A DNA stretch of 64,000 nt from Rickettsia rhipicephali str. 3-7-female6-CWPP (lineage in GTDB: Bacteria > Pseudomonadota > Alphaproteobacteria > Rickettsiales > Rickettsiaceae): the NCBI RefSeq assembly GCF_000284075.1, contig NC_017042.1, positions 310,001 to 374,000 on the forward strand. Direction: 5' to 3'. The translations under genes and the position numbers were made by a program. Positions within the stretch are counted from its first letter, which is position 1; each line of letters opens with the position of its first letter. Below, in pieces: positions 1 to 8,606 of this stretch. The notes below the pieces were generated by a model. That model ran no database searches. It was not told the DNA's origin and saw only the letters and a list, made by a program, of their open reading frames with translations.

Positions 1-1219
1 CCAAAAATTGTATTTTCATAACGCAGTTTTAAAGTTACCGGTTTTGTCCATTAATTATTTTCTAATGTAAATGTTACTACTTTTGAAATAACATTCTCAT
101 AGCTAGTTAAAAATACCGTATCTTTAGTCATTCCTACAAAATACAATACTTCCCTCTCTGTTGGGGTAAATAATATTTTTAAGCTAGCTTTATCGCTATC
201 TTCTTTTAGAAGATCAGCGTAGTGTATGGCAACAAGTGAACCTGCTTTATAGTACTATCTTTAAATTGCCAATCGGAACGCAGTAGCCAAAATACATATT
301 CTTTAAAAGAACCTTCAGGTGTTGCATCTGATGGCATATTTATTTTTTGTAATTTTAAGCTCTCATCTTTAGTATCTAAAATATAATTATCGTAATTATA
401 AAAATCCTTATCTGCAGATATAAATATTTAAAGATGAAGAAATATTATCGGATAAAAGCTTACTGGCTGATACACGTATATAATTCTTTTGTATTTCAAA
501 TAGTTTTTTGGCTTTCTCTATAGGTGCTCCTCGTTTCCATATGTAGAGCGAGCTAGGATATAAAGAGTCAGTCACTTCCTCTTGATACAAAACTGGATTA
601 AATATAATAGTATCTTGATCAACCCAAGTAGGGACAGTAAATTTACCTTCTAGTAATTTTCCGCTACTTGTTTTTGGCTCAAAACCATTTTTTACAAAAT
701 CTTTTTTCTCTAAATCCCATTCTCTAAAAAACATCTCATCCTTACCGCCAAATGACATGGTAATTAAGAAACGATTAGGGTTTTGAAAACAATTACTCCC
801 ACCTCGATACATTACTTTTTTACCGAGTTTTTTGGATAATTTATCAAAAGCGATTAGAACTTCCCAATTTGGTTTATCTTTCGAGTAATTCTCAACCAAT
901 GTCCTACGCCATAACCCTTGCGGATTTTTATAATCCATCCAAAAATTATACACGTAACCTTTACGTATAGCACCAAAAGGAGTTTTTCTTTGATCATAGC
1001 AAACAGATTCTATTTCTTTCTTAACTACCTTATAAGTAGGCATAGATTGGCAAGTCTTTTCTATTTTATCAGTACGCTCTTTTGCCCATTTTAGAGCTTC
1101 AGCTTCTTCTAGAAATTTAGTGTCTTTTGGGTTATATATTTGTTCATTATTACTTTCCCATAGCTTGAACACAAAAAGTTAATAAAAAAATTATAAAATA
1201 GTGGGTAATTTTTTTTCAT
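1..1219 (-). pseudogene. Prolyl oligopeptidase (S9A) remnant, runs off left edge
   Basis: The longest open piece (408-1172, 254 aa) reads like the N-terminal beta-propeller half of an S9A prolyl oligopeptidase, with the stretch YRGGSNCFQNPNRFLITMS followed by a GGKDE segment typical of that family. Past the stop at 408 the homology continues in another frame to about 270 (KEYVFWLLRSDWQF), then switches again (GSLVAIHYADLLKED), and a TAA ends that frame near position 50. A signal peptide starting MKKNYPLFYNFFINFLC lies out of frame at 1219, so a shift also separates export signal from body. The catalytic alpha/beta-hydrolase half would lie left of the window. The family assignment is from recognised motifs; at least three lesions make it a pseudogene. 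Confidence 0.7.
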
Positions 1220-1364
1220 AATTTTAATAATATCTATTAAATTAAAAGCTTTATTTAAAGTTTTCTTTGAATTAGAATAGTGTTTTATCATACACCTTGA
1301 ATAAAATCAAAGAAAATGCAATGTCCACAAAACCTAAAAGCTAGCACTAGCAAAAATACAAAAT

Positions 1365-2525
1365 ATGAGAGTTATGGCTAATGATTTAAGTATTTATATT
1401 CATTGGCCTTTTTGTTTGTCAAAATGTCCGTATTGTGATTTTAATTCTCATGTGGCAAGTACTATAGATCATAATCAGTGGCTTAAATCTTATGAAACTG
1501 AAATTGAATATTTTAAGGATATTATTCAAAATAAATATATAAAATCTATTTTTTTTGGGGGTGGTACTCCCTCTTTAATGAATCCTGTAATAGTTGAAGG
1601 AATAATAAATAAAATCAGTAATCTAGCAATTATTGATAATCAAACCGAGATAACTCTAGAAACTAATCCCACATCCTTTGAAACTGAAAAATTTAAAGCA
1701 TTCAAAGCCGCCGGAATTAATCGTGTTTCAATAGGAGTGCAATCCTTAAAAGAAGACGATTTAAAAAAATTAGGTAGAACTCATGATTATGTGCAGGCCA
1801 TTAAAACAATTGAGGCGGCAAATATGATTTTTCTACGAGTGTCATTTGATTTAATATATGCACGTAGCGGTCAGACATTAAAAGACTGGCAAGAAGAATT
1901 AAAACAAGCTATGCAGCTCGCTACCTCGCATATTTCTCTTTATCAATTGACTATCGAAAAAGGCACGCCGTTTTATAAATTATTTAAGGAGGGTAATCTG
2001 ATTTTGCCGCATTCAGATGCGGCAGCTGAAATGTATGAATGGACGAATCATTATCTAGAATCTAAAAAGTATTTTAGATATGAAATATCCAATTATGCTA
2101 TGATAGGGTATGAATGTTTGCATAATTTAACTTATTGGAATTATAATAGCTATTTAGGTATAGGCCCCGGAGCTCATAGTAGAATCATTGAATCCTCAAG
2201 TGCGGTATCGGCAATTATGATGTGGCATAAACCTGCAAAATGGTTAGATTCGGTTAAAACAAAAAATGTTGGTATTCAAACTAATACTAAGTTAACTCAT
2301 CAAGAGATTATTGAAGAAATGCTAATGATGGGTTTACGCCTTAGCAAAGGTATAAATATTTCTACATTAGAGCAGAAATTAAACACGAAATTAGAGAATA
2401 TTTTAGACATGAATAATCTTAAGCATTATCAAGCGTTAGACTTAATTAGACTAGATAAAAATATTTATCTTACCGACAAAGGTTTAATGCTGCATAGCTA
2501 CATAATACCTAGATTGATTATATGA
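1365..2525 (+). CDS. hemW: Radical SAM heme chaperone HemW (often annotated hemN-like)
   Basis: The 386-aa protein has the radical-SAM cluster motif C17-x3-C21-x2-C24 (CLSKCPYCDF), the GGGTPSL motif near residue 66 and LGIGPGAHS near residue 265. These are HemW-type features; true HemN carries an extra N-terminal segment that is absent here. HemW binds heme and is thought to deliver it to respiratory enzymes, so naming it coproporphyrinogen oxidase would be misleading. The ATG at 1374 (MANDLSIYIHWPFC) is an equally good start by family length; neither has a clear Shine-Dalgarno. Its TGA stop overlaps the ATG of the broken ankyrin gene (ATGA at 2522), which suggests the two were once translationally coupled. 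Confidence 0.92.
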   Translation: MRVMANDLSIYIHWPFCLSKCPYCDFNSHVASTIDHNQWLKSYETEIEYFKDIIQNKYIKSIFFGGGTPSLMNPVIVEGIINKISNLAIIDNQTEITLETNPTSFETEKFKAFKAAGINRVSIGVQSLKEDDLKKLGRTHDYVQAIKTIEAANMIFLRVSFDLIYARSGQTLKDWQEELKQAMQLATSHISLYQLTIEKGTPFYKLFKEGNLILPHSDAAAEMYEWTNHYLESKKYFRYEISNYAMIGYECLHNLTYWNYNSYLGIGPGAHSRIIESSSAVSAIMMWHKPAKWLDSVKTKNVGIQTNTKLTHQEIIEEMLMMGLRLSKGINISTLEQKLNTKLENILDMNNLKHYQALDLIRLDKNIYLTDKGLMLHSYIIPRLII

Positions 2526-3314
2526 AAATTATTCAAGTAATTTTAAAGTTTATAATTACTTCTTCTATTCATGTTATGGAATGTACACTTTAGTTTAAGA
2601 CCGAAAAGATATATGTGAATGGTGTTGAGTATGATCAAAAAGTCGGAAATCCCATTACACCGATAGCAGATGCTATTAAAGCAGATAATATTGATGAAGT
2701 AAAAAAATATTAGATGAGGGATATGGAGTAAATCAACCATACTTGGGCTGGACTCCTTGAGATTATGCTATATCGAATAATAATATAAAAATTGCCGATT
2801 TTTTATTAAAGTGTGGTGCATCCATGAATTTAATCCATATAAATATAGGATTTATGAAGCCGGAAATTGCCGAACTTTTAATTAATCAGGGAATGAGTCC
2901 TAATTTAAGATATGAAGACGGTATTACCGGAATGATGCTAGCCGCAGAAAGAAATAATCTTGATTTAATAAAACTTTTGCTTAAGTTAGGTGTTAATCCT
3001 AATGTTCAAAATTCTAAAACTAGAATGATTTCCCTTATTATGCATCATCATGTCTTAATGTTGAACCTACTCGTATTTTATTAGAATATGGAGCAGATCA
3101 AAAAATTAAAGATTTCAAAGGGAAAAGAGCTTTAGATTGGATAGCGGTGGACGCTAATAGAACCTTACATGCTTCTGATGCAGAATACTATACTGCTTTA
3201 TTTGTTGCTCCATTTAAAAATAAACTGAAAATTATAAAAGAAAGAAATAGCATAAAGACTCAAAACAAAGAAAAGAAAAAAGAAATAAAAAAGCTTCTCA
3301 ATTCTCACCGTTAA
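2522..3314 (+). pseudogene. Ankyrin-repeat protein, broken
   Basis: Reading begins at an ATG overlapping the hemW stop with a signal-like start (MKIIQVILKFIITSS) and hits a stop after about 23 codons. The ankyrin signal continues across frames: TPIADAIKADNIDEVKK, then GWTP-stop-DYAI at about 2757, then the open piece 2824-3084 with the repeat helices GMMLAAERNNLDLIKLLL. Another frameshift near 3060 leads to RILLEYGADQKIKDFKGK and a lysine-rich tail ending at 3314. About four to five repeats can be traced. Rickettsial ankyrin proteins are often candidate effectors; whether this one was secreted is unknown. Several stops and shifts mean no full product. Confidence 0.75.
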
Positions 3315-3786
3315 ATTTTTGTAGCGTTTCTATTTATACTTCACAAGTTAGGATAAAAACCTATCTTAATTTTCTACCTTATGTTCTGTCTCTGTCATTG
3401 CAAGAAAATTGCATAGCAATTTACGAAGTAAGGAAGAGAAAAAATTCTGATTTACAGAATTTTTTTATTATTTTTTGGAGAGTGCCATGCAGTCTACGAC
3501 TGCGATGTTGTTGCATGTATCAGACAAACACATGCGATGTCATGCTGTGGTTTGACTATTATATCTATAAAACAACTTTTGATGCTAATAATTTTAGTAT
3601 TTTAAGCTGGATACCGCGATCAAGTCGCGTTATGACAACTGAAAAATCGATCCATGCAACAAGATCCTATCTACTGGACAATTACCACTATTCTATGAAT
3701 GTTCACAATGACGTTTTTACGTGATTTACATAAAGCCGTCTGGTATAATGGTTATTATACCCATATCCAAGGTTGAACAGCATTTG
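3315..3786. repeat. Intergenic decay region with a degenerate TCATTGCGAG-type element
   Basis: No gene is supported. Positions about 3394-3510 are a worn copy of the dispersed element that recurs at 7136, 8492, 17198 and elsewhere: left arm starting GTCATTGCAAGAAAATTGC, right arm GTGCCATGCAGTCTACGAC. Farther right, fragments resembling GTTGCATGNATC and CATGCAACAAGATCC (around 3510 and 3655) match parts of the second repeat family. A 108-codon reading frame across this stretch is repeat sequence, not a protein. Positions 3740-3775 resemble part of a tRNA (see findings). Confidence 0.6.
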
Positions 3787-4710
3787 CTAATATACCGTGG
3801 TTTCTATATCTTTCACTGAATATATTCTAATAAAATAACGGTCTTTCCCATCCCATTTAGGACTATAGCTATCTCTTTTATGTAAAACCGTTTTATTGCT
3901 TAATACAACAATATCACCGGACGTAACATATATATAGTTTTGAATAGATTTTTGATCTACGATTTCTCTAATTTGATTTAAAAACCCTGCTGCTCTTTGT
4001 ATTTCAGGAATAGCATCCATTTTTATTCTGCTATAATAACCGGTAGCATGTTCTACTAATAAAGGGAGGTTCTTGCTCACTATTTTACATGAAAAAGAAT
4101 CTGCACTTATTACTGTAAATTCATTACTAAGCCCGATTAAGATATCTTGGTAGCTCAATTGATTTAATATATCTTTAAGGCTAATATATACTATAGGTAG
4201 ATTCTCATGTCCTTTATGTACAATCCCAAAAATTAAATAGTCAACTATAGGAGATAAGTTATCACTCTTCTTGGTCATTAGACGGTATGCAGCATCTACA
4301 TGCCAATCTCAATCATTATACGGCGATTGAGAGCTACGTTCATTATGAGAATTACGTCTTGGTGCTACTGCTCTAATAATATTCTTATCTTCCTCTTTAT
4401 ATAATATAGGTACACTACCAATTATCCCTATTACTCCATACATATGACAAATTAATTCTTCTATTCCGCTAATCCGTACCTCACCGTCATAGGGAGTCAT
4501 TATATTATAATTTTTTTGATCGATATTTTTTATATGTATAATTTCTGCATTATTATTTACGGTATCTTTAATTTCTTTTGTATAATTTACATATTTTGTT
4601 TCTAAAAAATTTTTAAAAAATACAGTAGATTTATATGGATTTTTAGTAAAATTGTTTAAAATCTCATCACTATTAATATTAAAATTTTTTAGATCAATTT
4701 CCTTTCTCAT
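3787..4710 (-). pseudogene. Clavaminate-synthase-like Fe(II)/2-oxoglutarate oxygenase, one in-frame TGA
   Basis: Two pieces, 4309-4710 (133 aa) and 3787-4278 (163 aa), lie in one frame separated by a single TGA at 4306-4308. Together they give about 305 aa, a normal length for the TauD / clavaminate-synthase fold. The metal-binding HxD is in DWHVDAAYR immediately after the stop. The distal His and 2-oxoglutarate-binding Arg are in GDIVVLSNKTVLHKRDSY and KWDGKDRYFIRIY, matching the H-x-R-x-x-F-x-P-x-x-D-G-x-D-R-x-x-x-R pattern of amino-acid beta-hydroxylases. Substrate unknown. It sits 8 nt after the stop of the cephalosporin-hydroxylase-like remnant, as in a two-gene operon. One stop is the only lesion seen, so decay is recent or there is a sequencing error. 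Confidence 0.65.
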
Positions 4711-4717
4711 AATTTAT

Positions 4718-5099
4718 CTAAATCTTTTTTATAACTGAGTTCCAATTTTTAGAAGCACTAATAATACCGAAAGGATCTACGTATTTTGTATCTACTAAAT
4801 ATAAATCGTTGTTTTCTTTTAACCAGCTAGTTAATCTAACAATTTTATTGTTTAAATTTTCTAATTTTGCTGTACAAGTTTTTTCATCTAAAATTTTCCT
4901 CCAAACATCATAGCACGCATTATTATAGTCAATATTAGTATCTTCAATGATGAGATAATCCCCTTCTTCAAAAATATTATTATGAAAATATTCTAAAATA
5001 CCTATAGTATTAATATGAGTATCTTCTATTCAAAGTATAGGATGTACTATTTCAGATATTTTTTCTTTTGGGAATATTGCCGCTACTTTATTAGAATCA
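4718..5099 (-). pseudogene. Cephalosporin hydroxylase (CmcI)-like fragment, 5' end missing
   Basis: The minus-strand frame runs KVAAIFPKEKISEIVHPIL, stop (TGA near 5030), IEDTHINTIGILEYFHNN, then EEGDYLIIEDTNID and ends KNWNSVIKKI. The pairing of an (I/D)D-x-H segment with GDYLIIEDTN about 25 residues later is characteristic of the CmcI family (PF04989), whose members are about 230 aa SAM-dependent enzymes. Only the C-terminal half (about 125 aa) remains; its upstream part is cut off where the symporter gene ends. The TGA falls where Trp would fit. I infer it was the partner of the neighbouring oxygenase in a small modification operon. Confidence 0.55.
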
Positions 5100-6299
5100 T
5101 TAAGATAAATATACTTCCTTATTTAAAGTATCTTCGCTGTTATCTATAATCATAGTAATTGTTGCATCGCCGGTAATATTGATAGTAGTACGTAGCATAT
5201 CAAGTATTCGGTCAATACCAGCAATAATTGCTACTCCCTCTATAGGTAAGTGAACCGAAGAAAGAACCATAGGAAGCATTATCAAAGAGGCACCGGGAAT
5301 ACCGGCACCACCGATAGATCCAAGTGTTGAGGTGAGAATAATTACTAAATAGTCGTGAGGAGCAAGCGTTACTCCCATCATCTGAGCAAAAAATATTGTG
5401 GTAAGAGATAAATTTATAGCAAAGCCGTCCATATTAATTGACGCACCTATCGGAAGTACGAACGAAGTACTAGACTCTGAAATGCCAAGCTTTTCACGAC
5501 AAACTTGCATAGTAGTTGCAAGAGTCGCCTTGCTACTTGAAGTAGAAAAAGCAAGTATCTGATACTCAAAACTTTTCTTATAAAAAGGTATAGGTGAAAC
5601 ACGACAGAATACACATATAAGTAAGCCAAAAACTAAATATTGGAATGTCATCGCCACAACTACCGCTACAACAAGTTTCGATAAACTAATCATTACCTCA
5701 ACTCCCTGCATACCTACAATCCAGCCTGTTAAAGCAAAAGCACCGTAAGGGGATAATTGAATAACAAACGATATCATTTTTAATATTAATTTTGACATTA
5801 CATGAATTAAATCAGTAATAGGTTCACCGATAGATTTCATTTTGTTTAAGGTAATTCCAACAAAAATAGCAAAAAATACAACTTGTAAGACATCACCGTT
5901 TGCAAAAGCCCCAACAGCATTATCAGGGACGATATTTACAAAAAAATCAATTATATTAAATGAAGTTCTGCTTGTCGTTCCTGAAGAGGTGAAATCTATA
6001 TGTATGCCTACTCCTGGCTTTAATACTAAGGCAACAGTGAGTCCAAAAACCGTGGCAAAAAAAGTAGTACCTAAAAAAGCGGCTACCGCTTTCATGCCTA
6101 CTCTACCAAGGGCAGAATTATCATTCATACTAGTGATACCGGAAACCAAACTGAAGAAAATTACAGGGGTAATGATCATTTTTATCAAACGTAAGAAAAT
6201 GTCACCGATAGGTTTAATATAATTAACATATTGTGGTAAGTATATACCAAATATAATACCTAAGATTAACCCTAAGGTAACTTTTTGCCATAATTTCAT
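5100..6299 (-). CDS. gltP: Dicarboxylate/amino acid:cation symporter (DAACS family)
   Basis: This 399-aa, strongly hydrophobic protein spans the family's usual length (about 400-430 aa). It shows the early motif ITPVIFFSLVSGI, the serine-rich re-entrant loop STSSSKATLATT and the substrate-site motif LPIGASINMDGFAINL, plus GGAGIPGASLIML. These are hallmarks of glutamate/aspartate/C4-dicarboxylate symporters in the inner membrane; whether it prefers glutamate or dicarboxylates, and Na+ or H+, cannot be read here. For an intracellular bacterium it would import host metabolites feeding the TCA cycle. A second, broken family member lies at 50.2-51.4 kb. The gene symbol follows family usage. Confidence 0.88.
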   Translation of the reverse strand: MKLWQKVTLGLILGIIFGIYLPQYVNYIKPIGDIFLRLIKMIITPVIFFSLVSGITSMNDNSALGRVGMKAVAAFLGTTFFATVFGLTVALVLKPGVGIHIDFTSSGTTSRTSFNIIDFFVNIVPDNAVGAFANGDVLQVVFFAIFVGITLNKMKSIGEPITDLIHVMSKLILKMISFVIQLSPYGAFALTGWIVGMQGVEVMISLSKLVVAVVVAMTFQYLVFGLLICVFCRVSPIPFYKKSFEYQILAFSTSSSKATLATTMQVCREKLGISESSTSFVLPIGASINMDGFAINLSLTTIFFAQMMGVTLAPHDYLVIILTSTLGSIGGAGIPGASLIMLPMVLSSVHLPIEGVAIIAGIDRILDMLRTTINITGDATITMIIDNSEDTLNKEVYLS

Positions 6300-6339
6300 A
6301 ATTTACTTACTTAATTTTTAAATTTGCTCAACTATAAAT

Positions 6340-6654
6340 TTATTTATTATTTTGGTCAATCCATTCTAAGTACTTTTGAAAGCCATAGTCAATATTTATT
6401 TTTATTATTTGCGGTAATTCATAATTATGAATTTCAAGGAGTTTATTTTCAATTTCGTTATAATTAGAAGATTTTGTTTTAATTACAAGTCTATATTCAG
6501 TTTCTAAAGTTACTCTACCATCCCATCTAAAGTAACTTTTGACATCGTCAATTTGAATGCAGGCAGTAAGATTTAATTCTAACAAAACAGATGCTATTTT
6601 CTCGGCAATTTGCAAATCATTAGTAGTAGTTAAAATTAAACAGCAATCTTGCAT
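6340..6654 (-). CDS. cutA: CutA family divalent-ion tolerance protein
   Basis: The 104-aa protein has the CutA signature YFRWDGRVTLETEYRLVIKT (aromatic-rich strand, then E-x-E and I-K-T) and the closing YLEWIDQN. CutA proteins form trimeric ferredoxin-like folds; a role in copper tolerance is reported, but the function is uncertain across bacteria. It starts 2 nt after the queD stop, so the two are probably cotranscribed. Length is normal and no lesion is seen. Confidence 0.9.
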   Translation of the reverse strand: MQDCCLILTTTNDLQIAEKIASVLLELNLTACIQIDDVKSYFRWDGRVTLETEYRLVIKTKSSNYNEIENKLLEIHNYELPQIIKINIDYGFQKYLEWIDQNNK

Positions 6655-6656
6655 GC

Positions 6657-7073
6657 CTAAACCTCAACAAAACAATTCGGTGTTTCATATAGTTTGAGGC
6701 TCGTTACGAAGAAGTTTTGACTTACGAAAAGTTTAGGAAAAATTTCATTCTTTAAATGCGTCGCTATATTTTCTGCAGTCGGGTTATTTTGCATGTAATA
6801 TATTTTTTGACCGGTACAATTTTCTATTTGCTGCCCCATTGCCTTATCGTCTTGATGTAGGATTAAGCTATGATCAAAATTTTCATCAATCCATTTTTTA
6901 GCTAAATCCTTAATTAAACCAAAATCGATTACCATACCAAGTTTATCGGTTTGGTTTGCGGCTATAGCGATCTCAAGAACATAGCGATGACCGTGCAGGA
7001 ATTGACATTTATTTTGATGTTCTATAATTCTATGTCCTGCATCGAACTCAATACGACGAGTACATTTTATCAT
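6657..7073 (-). CDS. queD: 6-carboxy-tetrahydropterin synthase QueD
   Basis: The 138-aa protein starting [16 protein letters not shown] has the catalytic Cys and zinc ligands (AGHRI, then [10 protein letters not shown]), the conserved [26 protein letters not shown] and terminal E in [10 protein letters not shown]. It belongs to the PTPS/QueD family and acts early in queuosine synthesis. I chose the ATG at 7073 because it has a Shine-Dalgarno-like GAAAGGAAA upstream and fits family length. The open frame continues 28 codons further, to 7157, but those codons (MQFPRNDVV...) come from the adjacent palindromic repeat. queA, a later queuosine step, is at 60.3 kb. Confidence 0.92.
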   Translation of the reverse strand: MIKCTRRIEFDAGHRIIEHQNKCQFLHGHRYVLEIAIAANQTDKLGMVIDFGLIKDLAKKWIDENFDHSLILHQDDKAMGQQIENCTGQKIYYMQNNPTAENIATHLKNEIFPKLFVSQNFFVTSLKLYETPNCFVEV

Positions 7074-7135
7074 TATTATATATTTCCTTTCTTTGAATGA
7101 TTTTACTTTTTTTTCAAAGAGTAAAAACGGGACCA

Positions 7136-7237
7136 CGTCATTGCGAGGAAATTGCATAGCAATTGACGAAGCAATCTCAGGAGTTTGGTTATTATTTCAT
7201 GAGATTGCCACGCAGCCTACGGCTGCTCGCAATGACA
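7136..7237. repeat. TCATTGCGAG-family palindromic element
   Basis: Arms are CGTCATTGCGAGGAAATTGC on the left and GGCTGCTCGCAATGAC on the right, with an inner pair AGCAATCTCAGGAG / CATGAGATTGCCACGC. This is the type copy of a family repeated at least nine times in the window. It lies between sucB and queD and overlaps the upstream extension of the queD frame. Family number within published Rickettsia palindromic elements is not assigned here. Confidence 0.8.
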
Positions 7238-7242
7238 ATTTT

Positions 7243-8442
7243 TTACAAATCTAACAATAACTTTTCAGGATTCTCAATAAGCTGCTTAATTTTTACCAAG
7301 AACGATACTCCTTCTTTCCCGTCAATTATACGATGATCGTAAGATAAAGCTATATACATCATCGGACGTATTTCAATTTTACCGTCTATAACTACAGCTC
7401 TTTCCTCGGTTTTATGTAAGCCTAGAATACCTGATTGAGGAGGATTAATAATAGGTGTAGAGAATAATGAGCCATATACGCCTCCGTTAGAAATCGAGAA
7501 TGTCCCACCTGACAAATCAGCCATAAAAAGCTTACCCTCACGAGCTTTTTTAGCCAAAATTCCTATAGCTTTCTCCACTTCGGCAAATCCCATTTTATCG
7601 GCATCCCTAACAACCGGTACAACAAGCCCTTGCTCTGTTCCGACAGCTACACCTATATCATAGTAATTTTTATATACTAAATCATCGCCGTCTATTTCAG
7701 CATTTACCGACGGAATAAGCTTTAAAGCTTCAATTGTTGCTTTAACAAAGAAAGACATAAACCCAAGTTTCACAGCGTGCTTTTTCTCAAACTCTTCTTT
7801 ATATTGATTACGCAAAGCAATTACTTTTGACATATCGATTTCATTAAAAGTAGTCAAAATAGCTGCTGTATTTTGTGAATCTTTTAAACGTTGTGCAATA
7901 GTTTTACGCAAGCGTGACATACGAACACGCTGCACTCTTTCTTCATTAGATTTACTTATTGCAGGAGCAGAAGTAGCCGTAGTGTTTATTGTTTCAAGCA
8001 CGTCACCTTTGGTAATTCTACCGTCTCTACCTGTTCCTTTGATGTTATTGGGGTCAAGCTTATTTTCGGTAACTAATTTTTGTACAGAAGGAGCAAGAGT
8101 ATTATTAGCCACGGCAGGTTTTTCTACAGGCTTTTCTGAAGTAGGTTGCGTCGCTGCTTGAGCTTTAGCAGATTCATTATGAGTACCGGCAGTATTTGCA
8201 GCTGCCCCTTCATTTATTTCGCCTATTTCTTCGCCAACTGCTACATTTGCACCGTCAGTTTTCGATATTTTACCTATAGTACCGTTGCAAGGAACATTCA
8301 CTTCTAAAGTCACTTTTTCGGTTTCGATTTCTAACAGTAATTCATCGGTTTTAACCGAATCGCCTTCTTTCTTATACCATTTGGCAATAGTTGCTTCCGT
8401 TACGGACTCCCCAAGTGATGGTACTATAATTTTAACGCTCAT
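7243..8442 (-). CDS. sucB: 2-oxoglutarate dehydrogenase E2 (dihydrolipoamide succinyltransferase)
   Basis: The 399-aa protein has one lipoyl domain (residues 1-76, lipoylated Lys in [12 protein letters not shown]), an Ala/Pro/Thr-rich linker, an E3/E1-binding domain ([20 protein letters not shown], near 120-155) and the catalytic acyltransferase domain ending with [11 protein letters not shown] (active-site His and Asp). It carries succinyl from E1 to CoA in the TCA cycle. sucA lies upstream in the same direction with a repeat between them. Length and motifs are complete. Confidence 0.96.
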   Translation of the reverse strand: MSVKIIVPSLGESVTEATIAKWYKKEGDSVKTDELLLEIETEKVTLEVNVPCNGTIGKISKTDGANVAVGEEIGEINEGAAANTAGTHNESAKAQAATQPTSEKPVEKPAVANNTLAPSVQKLVTENKLDPNNIKGTGRDGRITKGDVLETINTTATSAPAISKSNEERVQRVRMSRLRKTIAQRLKDSQNTAAILTTFNEIDMSKVIALRNQYKEEFEKKHAVKLGFMSFFVKATIEALKLIPSVNAEIDGDDLVYKNYYDIGVAVGTEQGLVVPVVRDADKMGFAEVEKAIGILAKKAREGKLFMADLSGGTFSISNGGVYGSLFSTPIINPPQSGILGLHKTEERAVVIDGKIEIRPMMYIALSYDHRIIDGKEGVSFLVKIKQLIENPEKLLLDL

Positions 8443-8491
8443 AATTTATTTTACTCCTATATTTGTATAGCATCGCCCTGTATAGTTTTAT

Positions 8492-8583
8492 CGTCATTGC
8501 GAGAAGACGCTATAAGCGTCGACGAAGCAATCTCAGGCAAATTTCTGAGATTGCCACGCTCCTTTTAGTCGTTCGCAATGACG
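8492..8583. repeat. TCATTGCGAG-family element between sucA and sucB
   Basis: CGTCATTGCGAGAAGACGC on the left pairs with GTCGTTCGCAATGACG on the right, and the inner arms AGCAATCTCAGGCAAAT / ATTTCTGAGATTGCCACGC pair as well. It fills most of the 164-nt gap between sucA and sucB, so any sucAB transcript would carry this hairpin. Confidence 0.8.
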
Positions 8584-8606
8584 ATTATTAGGCAATACCC
8601 TAAGAA

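Noticed and set aside
3398-3724. A 108-codon plus-strand frame
   Set aside because: Its first half is a degenerate palindromic repeat and the rest has no recognisable motif or ribosome site.
7136-7237. Recurring TCATTGCGAG blocks considered as CRISPR repeats
   Set aside because: They are single, palindromic, widely spaced copies in both orientations, not a regular array, and no cas gene is present.
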